Origin: Paenibacillus pasadenensis DSM 19293
GTDB lineage: Bacteria; Bacillota; Bacilli; Paenibacillales; Paenibacillaceae
Reading direction: 5' to 3'
Length of the DNA stretch: 40,920 nt
NCBI RefSeq assembly: GCF_000422485.1
Contig: NZ_KE383858.1
Coordinates: 76,875-117,794 of the forward strand
Each line of letters begins with the position of its first letter. Within the stretch, counting starts at the first letter, position 1. Below the pieces are notes generated by a model that had not been told where the DNA came from, searched no databases, and worked only from the letters and a program-made list of their open reading frames with translations. Shown piece by piece: positions 24,486 to 33,672 of this stretch. The position numbers and the translations under genes are program-made.

Positions 24486-25715
24486 GTGGAAAACAAAAAA
24501 GTAATTGAAAGTAAAAGTATTATATCTTTCGTTATAATTTTTTTTCTCTTCAATATACCAAATGTAAAAATATTCAATCTTTCATTTGGCGAGATGAGTA
24601 TAAATAGATTCTTGATTTTTATTATGTTTGTTGTTTATATTATACAATTTGTATTCGGAAAGAGGAAAATAAATATTTTATCGATTGATCTTGCTATTTG
24701 TGCTTTTGTTTTTCTCATAGCAATAAATCATGTAAGTATTGGTTGGCTTGGAAATACAATTTTACTCATTATTATTCCATTCCTTATCGGAAGATTTTTT
24801 ATGGATGAAGTAAGTCCTAAATTCATTCGAACAACCATTATTATATCAGGATTATTTCAAGCAATGATTGTTCTATTTTCTTCATTTATTAGACCGATCA
24901 GGATAGAAATTGAGGGATTCAGACAAATAGAAAATAGTTCTAATGGATTGGCTAATGCTCTACTCGATGGAAGAGCCAGCGGTAGTATTGGTCATCCAGT
25001 TGTGTTAGGAGCATTATTGCTTATCTGTTTCATTTCTTGTTTTTATAATATTTTAAGACAAGAAAATCTCTTTTTAAGTACAGCAGCAGCTATTATTGTT
25101 GGAACATCTCTCACTTTAACATATTCACGTGGTTCGTGGTTAGCAGCAGCAATAGTATTAACTTTAATGGTTATATTGATTAAATCAAAAAAAGCTTTAT
25201 TTAAATGGGTGACTGTAGTTCTATCAGTGTTCATTTTTTTGTTTTCTCCAGTTGGAAGTGATGTTGTTGGACGTTTTTCAGGCACGAGCTCTCAGGATTT
25301 TTCGGTTAGCCACCGTACTGAAATGTTTTCTTGGACATGGGAAAACATAAATAAAAGTTCTTATCATTTTATATTTGGTAATGGTTTTGGTGGATCATTA
25401 GAACTGCTTCAGAAAAACACGCCGAAAGATGGTTTCCCAGTAATCGATAATGTAATTCTCTCCAGCGTTGTAGATTTTGGGTTCATTGGAGTAATCACTC
25501 TATTTATTATCATACTCTTCTCTGTTATAAGGAATTTCAATAATAAAAATAGTTGGATTCATTATGTTGTAATAGCTATCCTGTTAAATGGTTTTACATT
25601 CGATATATTTTATTGGGAACAAATTTCAATAATTTCATTTTTACTTCTTGGATTCTCCTATCATAAAGTAAGCTATGTTTCGAAGCAAACTAGCTATAAG
25701 GAAGTGAATGTATAA
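24486..25715 (+). CDS. Wzy-like polysaccharide polymerase
   Basis: This 409-aa integral membrane protein has about ten to twelve hydrophobic segments across its length. A larger extracytoplasmic loop (about 255-330) contains a TSSQDFSVSHRTEMF stretch. The Wzy_C/O-antigen ligase feature LTLTYSRGSWLAA is at about 210-222. It should polymerise lipid-linked repeat units outside the membrane with the Wzz-like protein. The start is GTG 24486 after AGGGG; ATG 24484 in another frame stops at once. Wzy proteins are poorly conserved, so the call rests on topology, the SRGSW motif and its place between the priming enzyme and glycosyltransferases. Confidence 0.82.
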   Translation: MENKKVIESKSIISFVIIFFLFNIPNVKIFNLSFGEMSINRFLIFIMFVVYIIQFVFGKRKINILSIDLAICAFVFLIAINHVSIGWLGNTILLIIIPFLIGRFFMDEVSPKFIRTTIIISGLFQAMIVLFSSFIRPIRIEIEGFRQIENSSNGLANALLDGRASGSIGHPVVLGALLLICFISCFYNILRQENLFLSTAAAIIVGTSLTLTYSRGSWLAAAIVLTLMVILIKSKKALFKWVTVVLSVFIFLFSPVGSDVVGRFSGTSSQDFSVSHRTEMFSWTWENINKSSYHFIFGNGFGGSLELLQKNTPKDGFPVIDNVILSSVVDFGFIGVITLFIIILFSVIRNFNNKNSWIHYVVIAILLNGFTFDIFYWEQISIISFLLLGFSYHKVSYVSKQTSYKEVNV

Positions 25716-26885
25716 GTGAAGATAGCAATTATACACGATTGGCTTGTGACCTATGCAGGAGCTGAAAAAGTTTTAGAACAACTTTTGATTTTATTTCCTG
25801 AAGCTAGTTTATATAGTACGGTTAATTTTTTGGAGAATGATGATTCATTTCTAAATGGAAGAAAAGTCAACACGACGTTCATTCAAAAGCTACCTTTTGC
25901 AAAAAAAAAATACAGAAACTATCTTGCTTTAATGCCACTGGCTATAGAACAACTGGACTTATCGGAATATGACTTAATTATCTCAAGTTCTTATGCCGTT
26001 TCTAAAGGTGTTATAACAGGACCTGATCAATTGCATATATCTTACGTTCATTCTCCGATACGTTACGCTTGGGATTTACAACATCAGTATTTAAGAGAAA
26101 GCGGCTATTATGAAGGGGTCAAATCTTTGTTTGTTAAATATCTTCTCCATAAGATTAGGCTTTGGGACAACAGAACAGCGAACGGAGTAGATCATTTTAT
26201 TACGAACTCGAAGTTTATTTCACGCAGGGTAAAAAAGGTTTATAACAGAAATTCAGTAGTCATATATCCTCCTGTGAATATAAAGGAGTTCGAATTTAAT
26301 GAAGTGAAAAAAGATTTTTATATGACTGCTTCCAGAATGGTGCCGTATAAAAGAATTGATCTAATCGTTAAATCATTTGTTAATATGCCAGACAAAACAC
26401 TTATAGTAATTGGGGATGGGCCTGAGTTTAAAAAAATTCAGCATTTGGCGAATGGACATTCAAATATTAAATTATTGGGTTATCAGTCCTTCACTGTTCT
26501 AAAGCAATACATGCAAGAAGCTAAAGCTTTTATCTTTGCTGCAGAAGAGGACTTTGGAATTACCCCAGTGGAAGCACAATCATGTGGAACTCCAGTGGTT
26601 GCATTTGGTAAAGGGGGAACAACAGAGACTATTATTGATGTGAAATATAAAAATCCAACTGGTATTTACTTTAATGAACAAAACGTTGAATCAATCGTAG
26701 AAGCTGTAACTAAGTTTGAGGATCAAATTGATCGTTTTGATCCTATAAATTGCAGAGTAAACGCAGAAAGATTTTCGGTAGAAAGATTCAGAAATGAGAT
26801 ATACGATTTTGTAAAAGAGAAATACAAAGAGCATCAACTTAATATTGGAAAGTCTATTGAAAGTGAGATTCACTATGCAAGATAA
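25716..26885 (+). CDS. Glycosyltransferase family 4 (GT-B fold)
   Basis: This 389-aa cytosolic or peripheral enzyme adds a sugar to the lipid-linked repeat unit. The N-terminal IHDWLVTYAGAEKVLEQL is typical of WbaZ-type mannosyltransferases. The donor-binding half has VIGDGPEF and the EX7E signature EEDFGITPVE (about 275-284), followed by CGTPVVAFGKGGTTETI. GTG 25716 directly follows the wzy stop, with AAGGAAGTG upstream. A run of ten A at 25911-25920 encodes KKK and could slip. ManC downstream supplies GDP-mannose, which would fit a mannosyl donor, but specificity is inferred. Confidence 0.9.
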   Translation: MKIAIIHDWLVTYAGAEKVLEQLLILFPEASLYSTVNFLENDDSFLNGRKVNTTFIQKLPFAKKKYRNYLALMPLAIEQLDLSEYDLIISSSYAVSKGVITGPDQLHISYVHSPIRYAWDLQHQYLRESGYYEGVKSLFVKYLLHKIRLWDNRTANGVDHFITNSKFISRRVKKVYNRNSVVIYPPVNIKEFEFNEVKKDFYMTASRMVPYKRIDLIVKSFVNMPDKTLIVIGDGPEFKKIQHLANGHSNIKLLGYQSFTVLKQYMQEAKAFIFAAEEDFGITPVEAQSCGTPVVAFGKGGTTETIIDVKYKNPTGIYFNEQNVESIVEAVTKFEDQIDRFDPINCRVNAERFSVERFRNEIYDFVKEKYKEHQLNIGKSIESEIHYAR

Positions 26886-27810
26886 AACGGCTATCATACT
26901 TTTAAATTGGAATAGTCTAGAGGATACAGTGGATTGCATTAATTCATTAAACAATATGGTTGATTGTTCTTATGATATTTTTTTGGTTGATAATTATTCG
27001 ACTGATGGTTCTTGGGAGAAGATAAAAACTATTTATAAGGAAAGTCCAAACATTATGCTTTTATCTTCTGTTGCGAACCTGGGTTTTGCCGGGGGAAATA
27101 ATATAGGAATTAGAGCAGCGATTGAGAGAAATTATTCTTATTATTGGTTGTTAAATGTTGACACAGAGGTACATCCTCTTGCATTGTCTAGACTTGTAAT
27201 TTCAATTAAGAAAGACAGATCTATTGGAGTGGTTGGATCAAAAATACTGTACCATGGTACTAATAAAATTTGGTATGCGGGTGGGAAAGTCAACTTATTT
27301 ACAGGTAAAGTATCTCACGTTGGAATGGGAGAAGAGGAAAACAAAGCAAACTATAACCTTGAATCAGAAACAGGATATATCACTGGTTGTAGTTTATTGG
27401 TTACTAAAGAGGTAATTGATGAAATAGGATTGATGAGAGAGGATTATTTTCTATATTATGAAGAAACAGATTGGAATATTAGAATTAAGAAAGCAGGATG
27501 GAAAACTATTTATTGTCCTGAATCTATAGTCTATCATAAGGTTTCTCAATCAACAGGAGGTGAAAAAAATCCTGCGGGTTTTGTTGCTTACTATACTATT
27601 CGAAATGCATTTGCATTAATTATATTTACTCAACCTTTCTATAAATATTTTTCGGCATTATGTTTTTTATTAATTAAATTTTTATACAAACTACTAATTG
27701 TTTATCTATTTAATTATAACAAAAAGAAAGAAAGAGTATGGTATATCTATCAAGGCTTAATACACGGATTCAAATTAAGAATGGGAAAGCATCCTATCTA
27801 TAAGAATTAA
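26875..27810 (+). CDS. Glycosyltransferase family 2 (rhamnosyltransferase-like)
   Basis: This 311-aa GT-A enzyme starts MQDKTAIILLNWN, the usual GT2 N-terminus. Further motifs are VDNYSTDGS, NLGFAGGNNIGIRAA (about 67-81), WLLNVDTEV and the acceptor-site region YFLYYEETDWNIRIKKAGW. A hydrophobic C-terminal segment (about 250-280) may anchor it. The start is ATG 26875 with AAGTGAGA upstream; it overlaps the previous gene by 11 nt. WbbL-like members transfer rhamnose from dTDP-rhamnose, and the rml genes lie downstream, so rhamnose is a reasonable but unproven donor. Confidence 0.9.
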   Translation: MQDKTAIILLNWNSLEDTVDCINSLNNMVDCSYDIFLVDNYSTDGSWEKIKTIYKESPNIMLLSSVANLGFAGGNNIGIRAAIERNYSYYWLLNVDTEVHPLALSRLVISIKKDRSIGVVGSKILYHGTNKIWYAGGKVNLFTGKVSHVGMGEEENKANYNLESETGYITGCSLLVTKEVIDEIGLMREDYFLYYEETDWNIRIKKAGWKTIYCPESIVYHKVSQSTGGEKNPAGFVAYYTIRNAFALIIFTQPFYKYFSALCFLLIKFLYKLLIVYLFNYNKKKERVWYIYQGLIHGFKLRMGKHPIYKN

Positions 27811-27830
27811 TAATTTGGGAAGTGATAGAT

Positions 27831-28964
27831 TTGGCAAATAATAATTTGTACGTTGTTCATGAATTTGGGGCACCACGTCATTTCGATTCTTTGCTTTTTT
27901 TTAATGAGAGATCTGGAAAATATAAAAAAATAATAATGATTGAGTTTGCTCTTTTGAAAAACTTCTATAAATCAGTTAAGAATTCAGATGTGAAACTTTT
28001 TGTGAGAACAGTTAGAAATTTGATTCTGCTATTAAATCTTCTAGTAACACCTAAAAAAGATCTCATTATTGGGGCAGCGCCATATCACCTTTCCATATAC
28101 TATTTATACCTTTTAAAACTCAAACATAATGTCGTTTACTATTCTTCTTGGCCATTTTGGGATTATTCTCGTTATCCAAGAAAAATTCATCTTAAAAGCC
28201 AGCTTAGAGTCTGGGATAAGTTCCTTCATAATATAAAGACAGTTGCAGTTACTGAGGCAGTCCGTATTGGTTTAAACAAATATACTAAAAATGTGATGGT
28301 TATTCCTCATTGTATAAATCCTACTATTTTCAACGCTTCAAAGCGAGCGTTAAAGAACAAAAATCAACCTATTAAAATAATATATGTTGGAAGATTAGTA
28401 CCGGAAAAAGGTATTAATCTACTCTTGAATTTGGCTGGAATACTGAATGATCAATATCCTGAATTATTAATAGAATGGGTGGTTATAGGCGACGGAGAGT
28501 TGAAAAGCGAGGTTATAGAATTCTCCAAACAAAATTTGAATTTTTCATATTTGGGCTCAATCAAAGATAATCGGTTACTTGCGAATATATATAATGATGC
28601 AGATATTCTTTTGCTTCCATCTGTGATCGGAGACGCTAAATGGGAAGAATTGTTTGGTATAGTGTTAATTGAAGCAATGGCTTGCGGTTGCGTTCCTATT
28701 GCGACAGCTTCAATTGGTCCGGCCCAAATTATTGATCAAAATAGATGTGGAATTCTTATACAGGATGCTGAAAATAAAAATGAATTTTTGGATGCAATTA
28801 TTAGTCTGCTAAATGATGAAGGGAAAAGAGAAGGAATGGCTAAAGAGGCCATTAAAAAAGTTGAAGCTTTTTATACAGAAGAAATTAATTCGGAGCTTTG
28901 GAGTGAAGTCTTAACGGACTCTCTTATGATAGCCGATAATAAGGCTGCTCGGGTGATAGGATGA
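27831..28964 (+). CDS. Glycosyltransferase family 4
   Basis: This GT-B enzyme of about 377 aa has the donor-domain motifs IIYVGRLVPEKGINLLL (about 184-200) and the E-x7-E region EELFGIVLIE followed by AMACGCVPIATASIGP. The N-terminal acceptor domain is diverged. I prefer the TTG start at 27831: GGGAAGTGA (27817-27825) is spaced 5 nt from it, while the GTG at 27822 lies inside that site. Its stop overlaps the wzx start (ATGA). It is the third transferase of the AT-rich cassette; donor unknown. Confidence 0.88.
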   Translation: MANNNLYVVHEFGAPRHFDSLLFFNERSGKYKKIIMIEFALLKNFYKSVKNSDVKLFVRTVRNLILLLNLLVTPKKDLIIGAAPYHLSIYYLYLLKLKHNVVYYSSWPFWDYSRYPRKIHLKSQLRVWDKFLHNIKTVAVTEAVRIGLNKYTKNVMVIPHCINPTIFNASKRALKNKNQPIKIIYVGRLVPEKGINLLLNLAGILNDQYPELLIEWVVIGDGELKSEVIEFSKQNLNFSYLGSIKDNRLLANIYNDADILLLPSVIGDAKWEELFGIVLIEAMACGCVPIATASIGPAQIIDQNRCGILIQDAENKNEFLDAIISLLNDEGKREGMAKEAIKKVEAFYTEEINSELWSEVLTDSLMIADNKAARVIG

Positions 28965-30424
28965 GTCTAAAGCAAGAGGGATTAAAAGGTAGTAAATGGA
29001 CTTCTTTATCCACTATTAGTGTCTCGGTTATTCAAATTAGTCAACTAATTCTTCTTTCAAGAATTTTGAGCCCTACTGATTTTGGTATTATGGGAATAAT
29101 TCAAATCGTTTTAGGATTCGCTATGATCTACAGCGATGCAGGAATATCAAATATACTGCTATCTAAAGAAAATCCCTCCAAGGAATTTATATCAACATTA
29201 TTTATAGGGAATATATTTTTTGGATTTTTAGTAACTTTGGTTTTACTGGCGTTGAATCCTTTGATAGTTTCATTTTATCATGAAGAATCATTAAGAATGC
29301 CGTTGTTTCTCATTTCCTTTGTATTTTTAATCATTCCACTCGGGCAGCAATTCCAAGTTCTTTTTCAAAAGAACCTTCAATTTAATGTATTATCAAAGAT
29401 TGAGATTTCAAGCAATTTCATTGGATTTATTCTTTCATTATCATTGGCTGTTATTCATCCGAATGTTTTAGCTTTAGTATTTGGACAAATAACCATATAT
29501 ACTATGAAAGCTGGTTTGCTTTTCTTTATTGGAAGCAAAAAATGGAGACATGGATTATATTTTTCATTCAATGAATTTAAACAAAGCTTTTCATTCGGTG
29601 CATTTCAAATGGGAGAAAAGACAGTTCATTTTTTTAGTACTAATTTAGACAAAATGATTATCGGGAAGTTATTCGGCACAGAAGTACTTGGATTATATAA
29701 TTTAGCGTATCAAATTATAATCCTTCCTGTTTTAAAAATTAATCCCGTCATCACTAATATAGCTGTTTCATTATTTTCGAGGGTTTCAAATAATAAAGAA
29801 AAGTTAAAAAAGGGTTATTTATCTATTTTGGGTTACATATCTTTTATTAACTTTCCTATCTATTTTGGACTGGCATTGGTTTCGCCTTTAATAGTCCCTT
29901 TATTCTTAGGTGAAAAGTGGAGTGAATCGATTGAATTAATTCAAGTTCTTAGTATCATGGGGGCGATTCGTTCATTAATTAGTCCTAATACAACACTAAC
30001 TGTCTCTCATGGGAGAGCAGATATTGGTTTTACTTGGACTATCGTGACTATGATAATCCTGATCCCATCTATAACTGTAGGTGCTTTTATAGGAGGGGCT
30101 GTAGCGATAAGTTGGGCGCTTGTTATTTCCCAAGTCATCTTGTTCTTTATAAATTACGGACTAATAATAAAAAGATTTATTAGCCTTACGCTTTACGAAT
30201 ATATCAGAGTTTTCTTTAAACCACTAATGATTTCGTTTGTGATGTTTTTAATTGGATATGGATTGTTGGAATATACCCTTCCCATTAATTATTTTGGGTT
30301 ATTTTTTTTAATGTCAACCTGTATCTTGTTTTATTTTGTTTTTAATTCAATTCTTAATAAAGAGGTTTTTATGGATTTTTATTCTCTAGTCAAAAAAAAT
30401 AAGAGGATAAAATTAAACACTTGA
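28961..30424 (+). CDS. Wzx-type polysaccharide repeat-unit flippase
   Basis: This 487-aa membrane protein of the MOP exporter superfamily (WzxC/TuaB-like) has about 14 predicted membrane helices. It starts MSLKQEGLKGSKWTSLSTI and carries LLSRILSPTDFGIMGI (about 30-45), a typical family N-terminus. It flips the undecaprenyl-linked repeat unit outward for Wzy. ATG 28961 overlaps the preceding stop by 4 nt. It is the last gene of the AT-rich block. Confidence 0.9.
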   Translation: MSLKQEGLKGSKWTSLSTISVSVIQISQLILLSRILSPTDFGIMGIIQIVLGFAMIYSDAGISNILLSKENPSKEFISTLFIGNIFFGFLVTLVLLALNPLIVSFYHEESLRMPLFLISFVFLIIPLGQQFQVLFQKNLQFNVLSKIEISSNFIGFILSLSLAVIHPNVLALVFGQITIYTMKAGLLFFIGSKKWRHGLYFSFNEFKQSFSFGAFQMGEKTVHFFSTNLDKMIIGKLFGTEVLGLYNLAYQIIILPVLKINPVITNIAVSLFSRVSNNKEKLKKGYLSILGYISFINFPIYFGLALVSPLIVPLFLGEKWSESIELIQVLSIMGAIRSLISPNTTLTVSHGRADIGFTWTIVTMIILIPSITVGAFIGGAVAISWALVISQVILFFINYGLIIKRFISLTLYEYIRVFFKPLMISFVMFLIGYGLLEYTLPINYFGLFFLMSTCILFYFVFNSILNKEVFMDFYSLVKKNKRIKLNT

Positions 30425-30435
30425 GGTGATAGGAA

Positions 30436-31185
30436 ATGAAAGGAATCATTCTCGCTGGAGGAACCGGCTCCAGGCTGTACCCGTTGACCAAGGTGACGAA
30501 CAAGCACTTGCTTCCAGTCGGGCAGTATCCGATGATCTACCATTCGATCTACAAACTTAAAGCGGCTGGAATCGACGACATCCTCATTGTCACGGGACGT
30601 GACCATATGGGCGATGTCGTTAATCTTTTAGGCAGCGGATATGAGTTCGGCGTGAGCTTCTCCTATAAAGTCCAGGATCAGGCCGGGGGCATCGCGCAAG
30701 CGCTTGGCCTGGCACGGAGCTTCATCGGTTATGATCCGATGGCGGTCATTCTGGGGGACAACGTTTTCCAGGACGATATGAAGCCATTTGTTGACAACTT
30801 CAAGAAACAAGGCAACGGAGCGAAGATTCTGCTGAAGGAAGTTCACGATCCGGAGCGGTACGGAGTAGCCGAGCTGAACGGCTCGCACATCGTTTCCATC
30901 GAGGAGAAGCCGAAGCAGCCGAAAAGCAGCATGGCGGTCACAGGCATTTATATGTACGACAACAATGTCTTTGACATCGTCAAGGAGCTGAAGCCGTCCG
31001 GTCGTGGAGAACTGGAAATCACCGACGTCAACAACGCTTATATCCAGCAAGGATTGCTGACGTACGATGTGCTGAGCGGCTGGTGGACCGATGCCGGCAC
31101 GCATGAGTCTTGGGCCCATGCGAACGAGCTGGTCCGTCATGATGCGTTCGATCTGAACTTCGGGCGCAAGCTCACGACGGTATAA
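30436..31185 (+). CDS. rmlA: Glucose-1-phosphate thymidylyltransferase
   Basis: This 249-aa enzyme makes dTDP-glucose from glucose-1-phosphate. The nucleotide loop is ILAGGTGSRLYPLT (5-18), with KHLLPVG after it. LGDNVF is near 111-116 and IEEKP near 156. It is the short-form RmlA, common in Firmicutes, rather than the ~290-aa enterobacterial form. GAGGTGAT precedes ATG 30436. It opens the GC-rich rmlACBD block and marks the sharp return to host composition. Confidence 0.92.
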   Translation: MKGIILAGGTGSRLYPLTKVTNKHLLPVGQYPMIYHSIYKLKAAGIDDILIVTGRDHMGDVVNLLGSGYEFGVSFSYKVQDQAGGIAQALGLARSFIGYDPMAVILGDNVFQDDMKPFVDNFKKQGNGAKILLKEVHDPERYGVAELNGSHIVSIEEKPKQPKSSMAVTGIYMYDNNVFDIVKELKPSGRGELEITDVNNAYIQQGLLTYDVLSGWWTDAGTHESWAHANELVRHDAFDLNFGRKLTTV

Positions 31186-31197
31186 AGGAGCCGACCC

Positions 31198-31743
31198 ATG
31201 AATCTCATCGAGACAAAGCTTCCCGGAGTCCTGATTGTAGAGACCGACGTGTTCGGCGACAATCGGGGCTTTTTCACGGAGAGCTACAATGAGCAGAAAT
31301 TCCGGGAAGCCGGAATCGAGCATGCTTTCATCCAAGACAATCATTCCCTGTCTCAGGAAGCCGGCACGCTGCGCGGCCTGCACTATCAGCTCGCTCCCAA
31401 GGCACAGACCAAGCTGGTCCGATGCGTAAGCGGGGCTATCTATGATGTGGTCGTTGATCTGCGGCGGCAGTCGACGACGTTCGGCCAGTGGCAAGGCTTC
31501 ATCTTGAGCGAGTCGAACAAGCGCCAGCTGCTCGTTCCGAAGGGCTTCGCCCATGGCTTTTGCACGCTCGCAGCCCATACACAGGTCATGTACAAGGTGG
31601 ATGAATACTACTCCAAAGAGCATGACCGCGGCATCCGCTGGGATGATCCTGAGCTTGGCATTGACTGGCCGACGCAGCGTGTGGTCCTGTCCGACAAGGA
31701 TCGCCAGCATCCCGGCCTGCAGGAAGCGGAACATCATTTTTGA
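31198..31743 (+). CDS. rmlC: dTDP-4-dehydrorhamnose 3,5-epimerase
   Basis: This 181-aa cupin-fold enzyme is the third step of dTDP-L-rhamnose synthesis. Conserved stretches are DNRGFFTESYN (about 20-30), IQDNHSLSQEAGTLRGLHYQ with the catalytic His in GLHYQ (about 62), and PKGFAHGF with the metal/base region. The length is standard. AAGGAG lies 7 nt before ATG 31198. It is tightly spaced in the rmlACBD operon. Confidence 0.95.
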   Translation: MNLIETKLPGVLIVETDVFGDNRGFFTESYNEQKFREAGIEHAFIQDNHSLSQEAGTLRGLHYQLAPKAQTKLVRCVSGAIYDVVVDLRRQSTTFGQWQGFILSESNKRQLLVPKGFAHGFCTLAAHTQVMYKVDEYYSKEHDRGIRWDDPELGIDWPTQRVVLSDKDRQHPGLQEAEHHF

Positions 31744-31763
31744 CCCCAAGGAGATGTAGAGAG

Positions 31764-32783
31764 ATGAACCTACTGGTAACGGGTGGCGCCGGCTTCATCG
31801 GCAGCAACTTTATTCGGCATATGAAGGAAGAGCATCCGGAGTACACGATTGTGAACCTCGACAAGCTCACCTACGCGGGGAATCTGGATAATCTGAAGGA
31901 TTTGGAGAACGACGCCAATTATCACTTCGTCAAAGGCGACATCTGCAACGAGGCGCTGGTTCGCCACCTCCTCCGTAATCACGCGATCGACGCGATCATC
32001 AACTTCGCCGCTGAGTCCCATGTGGATCGCAGCATCAGCGATCCCGGCATTTTCGTCACGACGAATATCTCGGGCACGCAGGTGCTGCTGGAGGCAGCCC
32101 GAGCCTACGGCATTCAAAAATACATCCAGATTTCGACGGATGAGGTGTACGGGTCTCTTGGGCCGACGGGCTGCTTCACCGAAGAGACTCCGCTTGCTCC
32201 GAACAGTCCGTATTCCTCCAGCAAGGCCGGAGCTGACCTGCTCGTTCGCGCCTACCATGAAACCTACGGCATGAACGTGAACATCACCCGCTGCTCGAAC
32301 AACTACGGCCCTTACCATTTCCCGGAGAAGCTGATCCCGCTCATGATTACGCATGCGCTGGATGAACAGCCGCTCCCGGTCTATGGCGACGGGCTGAACG
32401 TGCGCGACTGGCTGCATGTGCGAGATCATGCGGCGGCGATCGATCTGGTGCTCCATCAAGGCAAGCCCGGCGAAGTCTACAACATCGGCGGGCATAACGA
32501 GCGCACCAACATCCAGATTGTCGAGCTGATCCTGGAGCGTCTCGGCAAATCCAAGGAGCTGATCCGCTATGTGGAGGATCGCCTGGGACATGACCGCCGC
32601 TACGCGATCGATCCGGCCAAGCTGGAGTCCGAGCTCGGCTGGCAGCCGAAGCATACGTTCGAGACCGGCATCGTCGAAACGATCGACTGGTATCTTGGAA
32701 ACGAATCCTGGTGGCGGGACATCCAATCCGGCGAGTACCGGAACGCTTATGACAACCGCTTCAGGCAGCCGGTCCATGGATAA
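31764..32783 (+). CDS. rmlB: dTDP-glucose 4,6-dehydratase
   Basis: This 339-aa short-chain dehydrogenase/reductase is the second step of dTDP-rhamnose synthesis. The NAD motif is TGGAGFIGSNF (7-17). The catalytic signature is STDEVYGSLG with YSSSKAG (Tyr-x3-Lys). NNYGPYHFPEKLIP is the family substrate region. The start is ATG 31764 behind AAGGAGATG; an upstream in-frame ATG at 31740 overlaps rmlC and lacks a site. The 3' end overlaps rmlD by 8 nt. Confidence 0.95.
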   Translation: MNLLVTGGAGFIGSNFIRHMKEEHPEYTIVNLDKLTYAGNLDNLKDLENDANYHFVKGDICNEALVRHLLRNHAIDAIINFAAESHVDRSISDPGIFVTTNISGTQVLLEAARAYGIQKYIQISTDEVYGSLGPTGCFTEETPLAPNSPYSSSKAGADLLVRAYHETYGMNVNITRCSNNYGPYHFPEKLIPLMITHALDEQPLPVYGDGLNVRDWLHVRDHAAAIDLVLHQGKPGEVYNIGGHNERTNIQIVELILERLGKSKELIRYVEDRLGHDRRYAIDPAKLESELGWQPKHTFETGIVETIDWYLGNESWWRDIQSGEYRNAYDNRFRQPVHG

Positions 32784-33672
32784 GCGGAAGGTCATCGTAA
32801 CCGGGGCAGGAGGCCAGCTCGGCCGAGATCTGGTTTCTTTGCTGAATGAAGAAGGATGCGAGACGTTTGGGCTGACCCGCTCCGAGCTGGACTTTTCGAA
32901 GCGGGAAGAGGTGGACCGGATCGTGTCCCTCTTGAAGCCGGACATCATCATCCATAGCGGAGCTTATACCAAAGTCGATCAAGCCGAATCGGAGCCCGAC
33001 GTCGCGCACCAGGCAAACGGGAATGGCGCGGGCTACATCGCGGCAGCGGCGGAACGCATCGGCGCGAAGCTGGCCTACGTGAGCACCGATTACGTGTTCG
33101 ACGGCACCGCCTCCCGGCCGATCCCCGAATCCGCCGCGACAAATCCGGTCAACGTCTATGGAGCTTCCAAGCTGAATGGCGAGGAGCAGTCACAGGCTCA
33201 TGCCAGCCGTTGCTTCATTGTCCGGACCTCATGGGTGTATGGACTTCATGGAGCCAACTTCGTCAAAACGATGCTCAATCTGGCTCGTCAGGGCAAGCCG
33301 CTCTCGGTCGTGGACGATCAAGTCGGCAGCCCGACGTTTACTCGGGATCTGGCCGCTTGCATCCTGCGGTTGATCGAGACGGATCGATACGGCATCTATC
33401 ATGTCGCGAACTCAGGCGTCTGCTCGTGGCATGAATTCGCGCAAGCGATCTTCGAGGAAGCAGGGCTGAAGGTTGAGCTTAAGCCGGTGTCCAGCGAGCA
33501 GTTCGTCCGTCCGGCTCGGCGCCCGGCTTACTCGGTGCTTGAGCAGGGAGCGCTTAGAGAAAATGGATTTCCCGAGATGCGGCATTGGCGGGAAGGCCTG
33601 AAGGAATTTGTACGATTGGAATCCGAGGAGGTTGACCATGAAAACCGTTCTACTGTCGGGCGGCTCCGGTAA
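32776..33672 (+). CDS. rmlD: dTDP-4-dehydrorhamnose reductase
   Basis: This 298-aa enzyme is the last step to dTDP-L-rhamnose. The NADPH motif is VTGAGGQLGRDL (about 7-18). STDYVFDG and YGASKLNGE give the SDR catalytic Tyr-x3-Lys. RTSWVYG follows. The start is ATG 32776 inside the end of rmlB. The longer open frame upstream is a shadow of rmlB. The 3' end overlaps manC by 35 nt, which suggests translational coupling. Confidence 0.93.
   Translation: MDKRKVIVTGAGGQLGRDLVSLLNEEGCETFGLTRSELDFSKREEVDRIVSLLKPDIIIHSGAYTKVDQAESEPDVAHQANGNGAGYIAAAAERIGAKLAYVSTDYVFDGTASRPIPESAATNPVNVYGASKLNGEEQSQAHASRCFIVRTSWVYGLHGANFVKTMLNLARQGKPLSVVDDQVGSPTFTRDLAACILRLIETDRYGIYHVANSGVCSWHEFAQAIFEEAGLKVELKPVSSEQFVRPARRPAYSVLEQGALRENGFPEMRHWREGLKEFVRLESEEVDHENRSTVGRLR

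Larger units (their letters stand above)
24400..30430. other. AT-rich, probably laterally acquired sugar-unit cassette
   Basis: From the last codons of the priming transferase to just before rmlA the sequence is strongly AT-rich, with AAA/ATT/TTA codons and A/T-ending third positions, while both flanks are GC-rich with C/G-ending codons. The block contains exactly the repeat-unit-specific functions: Wzy, three glycosyltransferases and Wzx. The right boundary is sharp at the rmlA ribosome site (30424-30436). No insertion sequence or repeat marks either edge, which fits homologous exchange through the conserved flanks. Confidence 0.85.
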
